A stretch of DNA of 64,000 nt from Streptomyces sp. R33 (GTDB lineage: Bacteria > Actinomycetota > Actinomycetes > Streptomycetales > Streptomycetaceae). The position numbers and the translations under genes were made by a program. How positions within the stretch are numbered: position 1 is the stretch's first letter; each line of letters opens with the position of its first letter. The notes below the pieces were generated by a model. The model was given only the letters and a program-made list of their open reading frames with translations. It was not told where the DNA came from and did not search any database. Of this stretch, positions 53,938 through 62,698 are shown in pieces. The stretch is taken from assembly GCF_041200175.1 (NCBI RefSeq), contig NZ_CP165727.1, forward strand, positions 2,542,001 through 2,606,000, read 5' to 3'.

Positions 53938-54865
53938 AGATCGGGGGCGGGTCGCCGGCAGGCCCTTCGAGCACGGCCCTGGCGACCTCGGGAAGGGGCT
54001 CGGAGGGCTGCTCAAGGGGCGGGAGCTGCGGCAGCGAGTCCCACGCCACGGCTCGGCTCCGCAGGTCGGCACGGACCTTCTCGGCGAGTTTGCGGGTGTC
54101 CCGGCGGTTCATGACCGCCCCGACGGCGGCGCCCACCATGAACGGCATCAGATTCGGCAGGTTGCGGAACGTCCGCTTCAGGATCTGTTGGCGCAGTTCG
54201 CGCTTCATCTGACCGCCGAGCGCGATGTTCAGCGTCGTCGGCTTCGTCAGGTCCACCCCGCGCTCCTCCGTCCACGAGGTCAGGTAGGCGAGGCTGCGGT
54301 CCTTGAGGTTGCCGGGGGCCCGCAGGCCGTACACCTCGTGTAGCTCCGCGATGAGCTTCAGCTCGATCATCGCGACGCCGGTGACCTCGGCGGCCAGTTC
54401 GGCCGGCATCGCGGGCGGAACCGGCAGCATGGCCGCGGCTCCGATGCCCGCGCCCACGGTGGAGGTGCCGTACGAGGCGCCCGCGATCAGCTTGTCGGCA
54501 AGCTGATCGGGACCGAGGCCCGGGAACTGCGCGCGCAGGGTCGCGAGGTCCCGAACCGGAACGCGCGGTGCGTTCTCGATGATGCGGTCCGCGATGTGCA
54601 GGACGGCGGCCCTGGCATGTTCGCCGCCCTTGCGCACACCACTCTTGACGCTCTTGACCGCTTGCAGCCGACGAGCCCCGGACCTGCGCCGGGCCGCCTC
54701 GTCGGACTCTGTGGCCGACGGCACCGCCGCGGCGGTGCCGGAGGACACGTCGGCTACGCCGGGGGCTCCTGGGCCCGTTTCCGGGCCCGTGGCTCCCGCC
54801 TGCGTCTCCGCCGGATCACCAGCTTTCCGGAAGCGCCGCTTCCGGAACGGTGTCGAGCCGGTCAC
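53936..54865 (-). CDS. Conserved actinobacterial protein of unknown function
   Basis: A 309-residue protein with a basic start (FRKRRFRK), a Pro/Gly/Thr linker to about 75, and a mainly helical core. One or two weakly hydrophobic stretches lie around STVGAGIGAAAMLPVPPAM (about 135-160) and NLMPFMVGAAVGAVMNRRD (about 230-250). The core segment MIELKLIAELHEVYGL recurs in related actinobacterial proteins, some described as membrane-associated. I cannot assign a function. It is 12 bp downstream of the DUF4193 gene on the same strand. Confidence 0.75.
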   Translation of the reverse strand: MTGSTPFRKRRFRKAGDPAETQAGATGPETGPGAPGVADVSSGTAAAVPSATESDEAARRRSGARRLQAVKSVKSGVRKGGEHARAAVLHIADRIIENAPRVPVRDLATLRAQFPGLGPDQLADKLIAGASYGTSTVGAGIGAAAMLPVPPAMPAELAAEVTGVAMIELKLIAELHEVYGLRAPGNLKDRSLAYLTSWTEERGVDLTKPTTLNIALGGQMKRELRQQILKRTFRNLPNLMPFMVGAAVGAVMNRRDTRKLAEKVRADLRSRAVAWDSLPQLPPLEQPSEPLPEVARAVLEGPAGDPPPI

Positions 54866-54877
54866 GGCCGACGCCTC

Positions 54878-55174
54878 TCAGTCGCAGTCGCGGCAGATCG
54901 GCTGACCGTTCTTCTCTCGTGCCAGCTGGCTGCGGTGGTGCACCAGGAAGCAGCTCATGCAGGTGAACTCATCGGCCTGCTTGGGCAGAACACGGACGGC
55001 CAGTTCCTCGTTGGAGAGGTCCGCGCCGGGGAGCTCCATGCCCTCCGCCGCGTCGAAGTCGTCGACGTCGACGCTCGAGGACGACTTCTCGTTGCGCCGG
55101 GCCTTCAGCTCTTCAATGCTGTCGTTGTCGACGTCGTCGTCGGTCTTGCGTGGGGTGTCGTAGTCCGTTGCCAT
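54878..55174 (-). CDS. DUF4193 domain protein with C-terminal zinc-ribbon-like cysteines
   Basis: A 98-residue, very acidic protein conserved across actinobacteria. The N-terminal 60 residues are Asp/Glu/Ser-rich. The C-terminal part reads CMSCFLVHHRSQLA and ends ICRDCD, two CxxC pairs (about 73-76 and 94-97) that could bind zinc. It has a strong ribosome-binding site (GAGGGGGAGAG) and probably its own promoter in the long upstream region. Function is unknown. The high acidic content and zinc ribbon suggest a protein- or nucleic-acid-binding accessory factor. Confidence 0.92.
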   Translation of the reverse strand: MATDYDTPRKTDDDVDNDSIEELKARRNEKSSSSVDVDDFDAAEGMELPGADLSNEELAVRVLPKQADEFTCMSCFLVHHRSQLAREKNGQPICRDCD

Positions 55175-55557
55175 TTTTCGCTCTCCCCCTCTGGGATTTA
55201 GCGGTGTCTCAGCGCACGTAACGCGCGAGAGGCCGGACTTGTGCCCGACCTGAGGCGGAGATTTTGCCTCACATCAAGGTCTGTTACTCAATCGACACCC
55301 AGCCGCACACCTGAAGGAGCGATTGGCTGGGATGACGACCGGGACCGTACACGGTCCGGGGGCCGTCTTGCACAAACGCCACCCCGTGTATTTCCCGCCG
55401 TTCGAGGGGCGGGAAACCCGGACTTCCCGGGCTTTCCGGCCTCTTCCCGGGTCACTGAACGCACATGACCCAACACTCGACAATGTGATCGATCACACAG
55501 CCGCCACCCTCCCCACCCTCCGGTCATTCAGCCAACAGCGAACAAGCGGCGAGGAGC
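55175..55557. other. Long intergenic region before DUF4193
   Basis: I see no gene here. It holds the promoter side of DUF4193, a hairpin GGACCG-TACA-CGGTCC near 55341-55356, and a 14-bp palindrome at 55484. AT content is clearly higher than in the flanking genes. Confidence 0.5.
55484..55497. promoter_or_regulatory. Perfect 14-bp palindrome, Crp-like
   Basis: TGTGATCGATCACA is fully self-complementary and contains GTG-N6-CAC, reminiscent of Crp-type sites. It lies 60 bp beyond the cutS-like stop and about 310 bp upstream of DUF4193. Confidence 0.45.
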
Positions 55558-56802
55558 TCAGAGGGGCAAAGTGACACGCATCACGAGGCCACCGCCCTCG
55601 CGGGGCGTCGCCGAGATCCGCCCGCCGTGTGCGCGCGCCACAGAGCGCGCGATCGACAGACCGAGCCCCACACCCTTGTCACTGCCCGTGCGCTCCGTAC
55701 GCAGCCGTCTGAAGGGCTCGAAGAGGTTGTCCACCTCGTACGCGGGAACGACGGGACCCGTGTTCGACACGAGGAGGACCGCCTGACCGTGCTGGCACTC
55801 CGTGGTGACCTCGACCCAGCCGTCCTCCGGCACGTTGTACCGGACGGCGTTCTGCACCAGGTTGAGCGCGATCCGCTCCAGCAGGACGCCGTTGCCCTGG
55901 ACCACCGCGAGCGCCCGCTCGCCGCGGATCTCCACGCCCTTCGCCGCCGCCTCCCCGCGCGCCTGGTCGATGGCGCGCGAGGCGACCTCGGCCATGTCCA
56001 CGGGCTTGCGCTCGACTATCTGGTTGTCGCTGCGCGCGAGCAGCAAGAGGCCCTCGACGAGCTGCTCGCTGCGCTCGTTGGTGGCCAGCAGCGTCTTGCC
56101 CAGCTGCTGGAGCTCCACCGGCGCACCCGGATCCGACAGGTGCACCTCCAGCAGCGTCCGGTTGATCGCCAGCGGGGTGCGCAGCTCGTGCGAGGCGTTC
56201 GCGACGAACCGCTGCTGGGCAGTGAAGGCCCGCTCCAGCCGGTCGAGCATCTCGTCGAAGGTGTCGGCGAGCTCCTTGAGCTCGTCGTCCGGCCCGTCCA
56301 GCTCGATCCGCCGGGTCAGGTCGGAGCCGACCACCCGGCGGGCGGTCCGGGTGATCTTGCCGAGCGGCTGGAGCACCCGGCCGGCCATGGCGTAGCCGAA
56401 GGCGAACGCGATGATGCTGAGGCCGAGCAGGGCCATCAGCGACCGGCTGAGCAGGTCGTCCAGGGCGTGCCTGCGCTGCTCCAGGATGCAGGTGTTGATC
56501 GCGGCGTTGAACTGGTCGTACATCTGGCCCTTGCCGACCACGCCGGGGCAGGTGCTGGTGACCTGGATGTCCGTACCGCCCACGATCTTGAACGGCAGTC
56601 CGTTGCCCTCGCGCAGCGCCTGCGCCGCCAGCAGGTAGATGATCGACAGCAGCAGGATGCCCGCGATCAGGAACATCCCGCCGTACAGCAGCGTGAGGCG
56701 TATGCGGATGGTCGGTCGCAGCCAAGGGAAGGGACCCTCGGGCTGGCCGGGGTCCCAGGTCGGTCTCGGCGGCACCGTCGGTGGTGCCGGGGTCGCCGCC
56801 AC
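55558..56802 (-). CDS. cutS: Sensor histidine kinase, CutS-like
   Basis: A 414-residue membrane sensor. Transmembrane helix 1 is about 36-60. A short extracytoplasmic loop (61-118) holds exactly two cysteines, Cys85 and Cys105. Helix 2 is about 121-143, followed by a HAMP domain, phospho-His205 in NASHELRTP, and an ATPase domain with NLVQNAVRYNV and GVGLGLSIARSVARAHGG. The small two-cysteine sensor loop is the hallmark reported for Streptomyces CutS, which monitors extracellular protein redox/folding state. The GTG start lies 5 bp after the response regulator stop. Confidence 0.82.
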   Translation of the reverse strand: MAATPAPPTVPPRPTWDPGQPEGPFPWLRPTIRIRLTLLYGGMFLIAGILLLSIIYLLAAQALREGNGLPFKIVGGTDIQVTSTCPGVVGKGQMYDQFNAAINTCILEQRRHALDDLLSRSLMALLGLSIIAFAFGYAMAGRVLQPLGKITRTARRVVGSDLTRRIELDGPDDELKELADTFDEMLDRLERAFTAQQRFVANASHELRTPLAINRTLLEVHLSDPGAPVELQQLGKTLLATNERSEQLVEGLLLLARSDNQIVERKPVDMAEVASRAIDQARGEAAAKGVEIRGERALAVVQGNGVLLERIALNLVQNAVRYNVPEDGWVEVTTECQHGQAVLLVSNTGPVVPAYEVDNLFEPFRRLRTERTGSDKGVGLGLSIARSVARAHGGRISATPREGGGLVMRVTLPL

Positions 56803-56807
56803 CCGCG

Positions 56808-57461
56808 TCAGATCCGGTATCCGGAGCCAGGCACGGTCACGATGACCGGCGGCTCCCCGAGCTTGCGCCGCAGGGTCATGACCGTCACCCGCACCACGTT
56901 CGTGAAGGGGTCGGTGTTCTCGTCCCATGCCTTCTCCAGCAGCTGCTCGGCGGAGACGACGGTCCCCTCGCTCCGCATGAGGACCTCCAGCACCGCGAAC
57001 TCCTTGGGCGCCAGCTGTACCTCCCTGCCCTCACGGAACACCTCCCGCCGGTTCGGGTCCAGCTTGATGCCGGCCCGCTCCAGTACGGGGGGCAGGGCCA
57101 CGGTGGTGCGCCGCCCCAGGGCGCGCACGCGGGCGGTCAGCTCGCTGAACGCGAAGGGCTTGGGCAGGTAGTCGTCCGCGCCCAGCTCCAGGCCCTCCAC
57201 CCGGTCGCTCACGTCTCCGGACGCCGTCAGCATCAGCACGCGGGTGGGCATGCCGAGCTCGACGATCTTCCGGCAGACGTCGTCACCGTGCACGAGCGGA
57301 AGGTCCCGGTCGAGCACGACCACGTCGTAGTCGTTCACCCCGACGCGCTCCAGGGCCGCGGCGCCGTCGTACACGACGTCCACGGCCATGGCCTCCCGGC
57401 GCAGCCCGGTGGCCACCGCATCGGCGAGCAGCTGCTCGTCCTCGACGACGAGTACGCGCAC
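56808..57461 (-). CDS. cutR: OmpR-type response regulator, CutR-like
   Basis: A 217-residue regulator. VRVLVVEDEQ opens the receiver, with phospho-Asp51 and Lys101 (LPKPF). The winged helix has LAPKEFAVLEVLMRSEGTVV and ends VTVPGSGYRI. I prefer GTG 57461, which has GGAAGGA seven bases upstream; ATG 57476 is in frame but contains that Shine-Dalgarno as codons. It forms an operon with the CutS-like kinase. The symbol is based on length, partner and gene order as remembered from S. coelicolor. Confidence 0.82.
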   Translation of the reverse strand: MRVLVVEDEQLLADAVATGLRREAMAVDVVYDGAAALERVGVNDYDVVVLDRDLPLVHGDDVCRKIVELGMPTRVLMLTASGDVSDRVEGLELGADDYLPKPFAFSELTARVRALGRRTTVALPPVLERAGIKLDPNRREVFREGREVQLAPKEFAVLEVLMRSEGTVVSAEQLLEKAWDENTDPFTNVVRVTVMTLRRKLGEPPVIVTVPGSGYRI

Positions 57462-57705
57462 GTCGTTTCCTTCCATCGAGCCCTGAGGGCACACGTGTAT
57501 TGCGTCGTCCATCCTGCACGTTTCGGCCGTAAACCGGCTGTAAGGCGTCGCTCGGGGGCCTGCGCGGGCCGGAAGTGTGGATTCCCTCGTCTCTCGAGGT
57601 TTCTGGGCCCAGGGTGCCGGGGAGGACGTCAGCACACCCCAACCACTCCCTGACGGCGGACTGCCACGTGCCGCCGCCGACCCACGAAGAGGGGGCGAAC
57701 CCACC

Positions 57706-57873
57706 ATGGACGCATTCACCGCGGGTCTCCTGCAGCGCATCCGGGCCACGCAGTCGGACCTCAAGCAGGCCCGTGAGACGGGCGACGACTTCCTCGTGGA
57801 AGTGGAGCAGGCGGAACTGGAAGATCTCCAGCGCCTCGCCGCGGAGCACGGGGTCCCCGTCTCCGTCTGCTGA
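57706..57873 (+). CDS. 55-residue conserved small protein
   Basis: MDAFTAGLLQRIRATQSDLK begins a single predicted amphipathic helix rich in Gln, Glu, Arg and Leu (about 5-46), ending in VPVSVC with one cysteine. The ribosome-binding site is AGAGGGGG. Coding bias is strong. It is probably a short coiled-coil or dimerising protein; function is unknown. It is divergent from cutRS and followed by a clear hairpin, so it is a stand-alone gene. Confidence 0.75.
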   Translation: MDAFTAGLLQRIRATQSDLKQARETGDDFLVEVEQAELEDLQRLAAEHGVPVSVC

Positions 57874-57904
57874 CGTACCTCCCTGACCCCACCAGTCCGA
57901 CCCG

Positions 57905-57936
57905 AACCCCGGCGACCGCACGCGGCAGCCGGGGTT
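57905..57936. terminator. Hairpin between convergent genes
   Basis: AACCCCGGC at 57905-57913 pairs with GCCGGGGTT at 57928-57936 (9 bp, 14-base loop), between the small-protein gene and the inositol-monophosphatase-family gene. Confidence 0.6.
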
Positions 57937-57972
57937 CCCTCATGCCCGGCCCTCGAGTCGTGACGCGGCCCT

Positions 57973-58776
57973 TCAGTCGTGCCAGGCCCCGGCCTCTTCC
58001 AGCAGCGGCTGCAGCGAGGCGAAGACCGCCGGGGTGGCGGCGAGCGCCAGCTCCCCCGAGGCCGGCCGGCCGGGCCGCCCGCCCGTGAGCGCCCCGGCCT
58101 CCCGGGCGATCAGCTCGCCCGCGGCCAGGTCCCAGGGGTTGAGCCCCCGCTCGTAGTAGGCGTCCAGCCGCCCTGCGGCCACGTCGCTGAGGTCCAGCGC
58201 CGCCGATCCGCCCCGCCGGATGTCCCGCACCCTCGGGATCACCCGCTGCGCGACGTCCGCCTGCTGCTCCTTGCGCGCCTGGAGGTACGCGAACCCGGTC
58301 GCGACCAGCGCCTGGTCCAGCGGAGCGGCCGCCCGGCAGGCCAGCCGGACCTTCCCCAGCCAGGCCCCGCCGCCGAGCACCGCGTGGTACGTCTCGCCCC
58401 GCATCGGGGCCGCCACGACCCCGACGACGGTCCTGCCCTCGTACTCGGCGGCGATCGACACGCTCCAGCTCGGCAGCCCGTACAGGTAGTTGACGGTGCC
58501 GTCCAGCGGGTCCACGACCCACCGCACCCCGCTCGTCCCGGGGCTGTCCGCGCCCTCCTCGCCCAGCAGCCCGTCCTCGGGCCGGCGCCGCGCGAGGATG
58601 CCGGTGATCAGCTTCTCCGCCGCGATGTCCATCTCGGTCACCACGTCGATCGGGCTGCTCTTCGTCGCCGCCACCGCGAGATCGGCCGGCCGGCCGTCGC
58701 GCAGCAGCTCCCCGGCCTGCCGGGCGGCGTCCAGGCCCACGTCCAGCAGTTCGGCCTTCAGCTGTTCGGAGATCAC
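57973..58776 (-). CDS. Inositol monophosphatase family protein
   Basis: A 267-residue Mg-dependent phosphatase of the FIG superfamily. It has [18 protein letters not shown], the metal motif [15 protein letters not shown] and the second metal site [18 protein letters not shown]. Substrates in the family include inositol phosphates, histidinol phosphate and PAP. The GTG start at 58776 shares GTGA with the ferrochelatase stop, so the pair is translationally coupled; the metabolic reason is not obvious. Confidence 0.92.
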   Translation of the reverse strand: MISEQLKAELLDVGLDAARQAGELLRDGRPADLAVAATKSSPIDVVTEMDIAAEKLITGILARRRPEDGLLGEEGADSPGTSGVRWVVDPLDGTVNYLYGLPSWSVSIAAEYEGRTVVGVVAAPMRGETYHAVLGGGAWLGKVRLACRAAAPLDQALVATGFAYLQARKEQQADVAQRVIPRVRDIRRGGSAALDLSDVAAGRLDAYYERGLNPWDLAAGELIAREAGALTGGRPGRPASGELALAATPAVFASLQPLLEEAGAWHD

Positions 58777-59957
58777 GCTCGCCCTTCCCAGGCGTACGGG
58801 CTGTCGACGCCCGCGGCCGCCGGCCGGGGGCCGCGCGCCGGGCAGCAGCCCACCGCGCACAGATCGTGGCTGGGCCCGAGCAGCCCGAGCGCGCACCGCT
58901 CCACCGGCTCGCCCCGCTCCGCCGCGGCGCGCTCCAGCACCAGTTCCCGTACCGCCGCCGCGAACCGCGGGTCGGCTCCGACCGTGGCCGACCGGGCGAC
59001 CGGGAGCCCGAGCTCCGCCGCCTTCGCCGTGGCCTCCGTGTCGAGGTCGTACAGGACCTCCATGTGGTCCGAGACGAACCCGATCGGCACCATCACCACC
59101 GCGGGCGCCCCGGCGCCGTGCAGGGCCTCCAGGTGGTCGCAGATGTCCGGCTCCAGCCACGGGACGTGCGGGGCGCCGCTGCGCGACTGGTAGACGAGCT
59201 CCCAGGGCAGCTCCGTGCCCGTCTCGGCCCGCACCGCGGCCGCGATCACCTGCGCCACGTCCAGGTGCTGCCTGACGTAGGCCCCGCCCTCGCCGTCGGC
59301 GGTGTGCTCCTCGACGGGGCCGGAGGTGTCCGCGGCCGCGGTGGGGATCGAGTGCGTGGTGAAGGCCAGGTGCGCGCCGGCGCGCACCTCCTGCGGCAGC
59401 GACTCCAGCGCGGCGAGCACCCCGTCGATCATCGGCTGCACGAAGCCGGGGTGGTTGAAGTAGTGCCGCAGCTTGTCGACCTTCGGCAGCTCGGCGACGC
59501 CCTCCCCGGCCAGTGCCGCCAGCGCGTCCGCGAGGTTCTCGCGGTACTGGCGGCAGCCCGAGTACGAGGCGTACGCGCTGGTCGCGAGCACCGCGATCCG
59601 GCGGCGCCCGTCGGCGGCCATCTCCCGCATCACGTCGGTGAGGTACGGGGCCCAGTTCCGGTTGCCCCAGTACACGGGCAGGTCCAGTCCGTGCTCGGCG
59701 AAGTCCTTGCGCAGCGCGTCCAGCAGCTCGCGGTTCTGCGCGTTGATCGGGCTGACCCCGCCGAAGCCGAAGTAGTGCTGCCCGACCTCCTTGAGCCGCT
59801 CGCGCGGGATGCCGCGCCCGCGCGTGACGTTCTCCAGGAACGGCACGACGTCGTCGGGCCCCTCGGGGCCGCCGAAGGAGAGCAGCAGGAGGGCGTCGTA
59901 GGGGCCGGCGGGGCCTTCGGCCGATGGCGGGGCGGCGGCGCGGAGCTGGTCTGACAT
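58773..59957 (-). CDS. hemH: Coproporphyrin ferrochelatase
   Basis: A 394-residue enzyme inserting Fe(II) into coproporphyrin III (the actinobacterial route; also called cpfC). [20 protein letters not shown] opens the protein, followed by [12 protein letters not shown], the metal-site [12 protein letters not shown], and [18 protein letters not shown]-terminal cysteines 355, 367, 371 and 372 could ligate the 2Fe-2S cluster known in actinobacterial ferrochelatases. I used ATG 59957 (MSDQLR). An iron-box-like element lies 68 bp upstream, suggesting iron-dependent expression. Confidence 0.94.
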   Translation of the reverse strand: MSDQLRAAAPPSAEGPAGPYDALLLLSFGGPEGPDDVVPFLENVTRGRGIPRERLKEVGQHYFGFGGVSPINAQNRELLDALRKDFAEHGLDLPVYWGNRNWAPYLTDVMREMAADGRRRIAVLATSAYASYSGCRQYRENLADALAALAGEGVAELPKVDKLRHYFNHPGFVQPMIDGVLAALESLPQEVRAGAHLAFTTHSIPTAAADTSGPVEEHTADGEGGAYVRQHLDVAQVIAAAVRAETGTELPWELVYQSRSGAPHVPWLEPDICDHLEALHGAGAPAVVMVPIGFVSDHMEVLYDLDTEATAKAAELGLPVARSATVGADPRFAAAVRELVLERAAAERGEPVERCALGLLGPSHDLCAVGCCPARGPRPAAAGVDSPYAWEGRA

Positions 59958-60024
59958 GGTTCGAATCCTGCCACCCGGCGTCCGCGCCGGGGAACCGGCC
60001 CGGCCACGCGTCCCACACCTCGAC

Positions 60025-60043
60025 ATAGGTAAGGTAACCCTAA
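60025..60043. promoter_or_regulatory. Iron-box-like element between ferrochelatase and MFS genes
   Basis: ATAGGTAAGGTAACCCTAA matches 14 of 19 positions of the DtxR/IdeR/DmdR1 consensus. It is placed between divergent starts at 59957 (-) and 60130 (+). It is weaker than the site at 18981. Confidence 0.5.
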
Positions 60044-60129
60044 GTTCCAATGTTCGATTCTTCCCCGTGCGGGTGCCCTGTCGGCGGTCGTAACCTGTAT
60101 GGGCCAATGACGTCCCTTACGGAGAGACC

Positions 60130-61395
60130 TTGCCCAGTCCCTACCGCGCGATCTTCGCAGCGCCCGGCACCAAGGCCTTCAGCGCCGCCGGCCTCATAGG
60201 CCGGCTGCCGATCTCCATGGTGGGCGTCGGCATCCTCACGATGATCTCCGAGATCACGGGGCGGTATGCGATGGCCAGTGCCCTCACCGGCACCCTGGCC
60301 CTGGCCGCGGCGTTCATCGGCCCGCAGGTGTCCCGGCTGGTGGACCAGTACGGGCAGCGGCGGGTGCTGCGCCCCGCGACCCTGATCTCCGTCGCCTCCG
60401 TCATCGCCCTGGTGCTGGCCGCGGCGAACGGCCTCCCCGACTGGACCCTCTTCGTCTTCGCGGCCGTCGCGGGCTGCGTGCCGAGCGTCGGCTCGATGAT
60501 CCGCGCCCGCTGGACGGTGCTCTACCACGACGCCCCGCGCGAGCTGCACACCGCGTACTCCTTCGAGTCCGTGGTGGACGAGGTCTGCTTCATCTTCGGA
60601 CCGATCCTGGCGATCGGGCTGTCCACGACCTGGTTCCCGGAGGCCGGGCCGGTGATCGCGGCAGGCTGCCTGCTCGTCGGCGTCTGGCTGCTCACGGCGC
60701 AGCGCTCCACGGAGCCGCCGCCGCACCCCCGCAGCCAGGACGGCGACCGGACCTCCGCACTGCGCTCCCCCGGCCTGCAGGTGCTGACGGCCACGTTCGT
60801 GGCGACGGGTGCGATCTTCGGGTCCATCGACGTGTCCACCCTGGCCTTCGCCGAGGAGCAGGGCCACAAGTCCGCCGCCAGTTTCATCCTGGCCATCTGG
60901 GCGGCCGGATCCTGTCTGGCCGGCATCGTCTTCGGCCTGCTCCATCTCAAGGGCCGGACCGAACGCCGGTGGGTACTGGGCATCTGTGCGATGGCCGTGA
61001 GTATGATCCCCCTCCTACTGGCCGGGAACCTTCCGTTTCTGGCCGTGGCGCTCTTCGTCTCGGGCCTCGCCATCGCTCCCACGATGATCACCACGATGGC
61101 CCTGATCGAGGCGCACGTACCACGCGCGAAGCTCACCGAGGGCATGACGTGGATCACCACCGGCCTCGCCGTCGGTATCGCGGTCGGCTCCTCCGTGACC
61201 GGTCTGGTCATCGACGCGGCCGGGGCTCAGCGCGGGTTCGTCGTCTCGGTCTCGGCGGGGACCGCCGCGGCGGCGGTGGCGTTCGCGGGTTACCGCCGGC
61301 TGACGAGGCCGGCGCAAGGGGAGGAGCCCTCTAGCGATGGGGACGGCGACAGCAGCAGGGAAGAACGGGCCGGCGACAGCGGGCGCGTGGCGTAA
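60130..61395 (+). CDS. MFS transporter, DHA-type
   Basis: A 421-residue major facilitator with about 12 hydrophobic segments. FSAAGLIGRLPISMVGVGIL is the first, and a cytoplasmic loop in the middle reads RSTEPPPHPRSQDGDR. The motif between helices 2 and 3 is diverged (VSRLVDQYGQRRVLRP). The start is a TTG with GGAGAG four bases upstream. The substrate is unknown. It is divergent from ferrochelatase across an iron-box-like element, so a haem/porphyrin or siderophore substrate is conceivable but unproven. Its 3' end overlaps the next gene by 59 bp. Confidence 0.88.
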   Translation: MPSPYRAIFAAPGTKAFSAAGLIGRLPISMVGVGILTMISEITGRYAMASALTGTLALAAAFIGPQVSRLVDQYGQRRVLRPATLISVASVIALVLAAANGLPDWTLFVFAAVAGCVPSVGSMIRARWTVLYHDAPRELHTAYSFESVVDEVCFIFGPILAIGLSTTWFPEAGPVIAAGCLLVGVWLLTAQRSTEPPPHPRSQDGDRTSALRSPGLQVLTATFVATGAIFGSIDVSTLAFAEEQGHKSAASFILAIWAAGSCLAGIVFGLLHLKGRTERRWVLGICAMAVSMIPLLLAGNLPFLAVALFVSGLAIAPTMITTMALIEAHVPRAKLTEGMTWITTGLAVGIAVGSSVTGLVIDAAGAQRGFVVSVSAGTAAAAVAFAGYRRLTRPAQGEEPSSDGDGDSSREERAGDSGRVA

Positions 61396-62674
61396 CTGGG
61401 CGGGCAACGTCACGGCCGCACCCGCCCGGGTGGTGACCCCGGCCTCGGTCGGGGAGCTTCAGGAGGCGGTCCGCCGGGCCGCCGAGGACGGGATGAAGGT
61501 GAAGGCGGTCGGCACCGGCCACTCCTTCACCGCGGCCGCCGCCACCGACGGGTTGCTCGTACGCCCGCAGGCGCTGGCCGGGATCCGGGAGATCGACCGG
61601 ACCGCCGGCACCGTGACGGTGGCCGCGGGCACGGTGCTCAAGGACCTCAACCAGGCCCTGGCCCGGGAGGGCCTGTCGCTCACGAACATGGGCGACATCA
61701 TGGAGCAGACGGTCTCCGGCGCCACCAGCACCGGCACCCACGGCACCGGCCGGGACTCCGCCTCCATCGCCGCCCAGATCCGCGGTCTGGAGCTGGTCAC
61801 GGCGGACGGCCGCCTGCTCACCTGCTCCGAGAAGGAGAATCCGGAGGTCTTCGCGGCCGCCCGGATCGGCATCGGAGCCCTCGGCGTCGTCACGGCGATC
61901 ACGTTCGCCGTGGAGCCGATCTTCTTCCTGACTGCCCGTGAGGAGCCCATGGGCTTCGACCGGGTGACCGCAGAGTTCGAGCAGCACTTCGCGGAGAACG
62001 AACACTTCGAGTTCTACTGGTTCCCGCACACCGGCAACTGCAACACCAAGCGCAACAACCGCAGCCAGGGCCCCGCCGCCCCGCCCGGAGCGGTGAGCGC
62101 CTGGGTCGAGGACGAACTGCTGTCCAACGGCCTCTTCCAGGCCGTCAACTCGCTGGGCCGCGCGGTCCCGGCGACCATCCCCTCCATCGCCCGGATCGCG
62201 AGCCGCGCCCTGTCCGCGCGCACCTACACGGACATCCCGTACAAGGTGTTCACCAGCCCGCGCCGGGTGCGCTTCGTGGAGATGGAGTACGCCCTTCCGC
62301 GCGAGCAGGTCGTCGAGGCGCTGCGGGAGCTCAAGGCGACGGTCGACCGCTCCGGGCTGCGGATCAGCTTCCCGGTGGAGGTGCGCACGGCCCCGGCGGA
62401 CGACATCGCGCTGTCGACGGCCTCGGGGCGGGAGACCGCGTACATCGCGGTGCACATGTACAAGGGCACCCCGTACCAGGCCTACTTCACGGCCGCCGAG
62501 CGGATCTTCACGGCGCACGGCGGACGGCCGCACTGGGGCAAGGTGCACACGCGGGACGCGGAGTACTTCGCCCGCGTCTACCCGCGCTTCGGCGAGTTCA
62601 CCGCGCTGCGGGACCGGCTGGACCCGGAGCGGCTGTTCGGCAACGACTACCTGCGGCGGGTGCTGGGCGAGTAG
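61337..62674 (+). CDS. D-arabinono-1,4-lactone oxidase family flavoprotein
   Basis: A 445-residue VAO-type FAD oxidase. WRNWAGNVTAAPARVVTPAS opens the FAD domain, GTGHSFTAAA contains the histidine that often carries covalent FAD, and MGDIMEQTVSGATSTGTHGTG (two adjoining segments) is the pyrophosphate-binding part. The C-terminal ALO domain includes EFYWFPHTGNC and HWGKVHTRDAEYF and ends RLFGNDYLRRVLG. It oxidises a sugar 1,4-lactone or polyol, producing hydrogen peroxide. The ATG lies inside the end of the MFS gene, so the two are probably coupled. Confidence 0.92.
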   Translation: MGTATAAGKNGPATAGAWRNWAGNVTAAPARVVTPASVGELQEAVRRAAEDGMKVKAVGTGHSFTAAAATDGLLVRPQALAGIREIDRTAGTVTVAAGTVLKDLNQALAREGLSLTNMGDIMEQTVSGATSTGTHGTGRDSASIAAQIRGLELVTADGRLLTCSEKENPEVFAAARIGIGALGVVTAITFAVEPIFFLTAREEPMGFDRVTAEFEQHFAENEHFEFYWFPHTGNCNTKRNNRSQGPAAPPGAVSAWVEDELLSNGLFQAVNSLGRAVPATIPSIARIASRALSARTYTDIPYKVFTSPRRVRFVEMEYALPREQVVEALRELKATVDRSGLRISFPVEVRTAPADDIALSTASGRETAYIAVHMYKGTPYQAYFTAAERIFTAHGGRPHWGKVHTRDAEYFARVYPRFGEFTALRDRLDPERLFGNDYLRRVLGE

Positions 62675-62698
62675 CCCCGGCCGGGCCCCTGCCCACGC

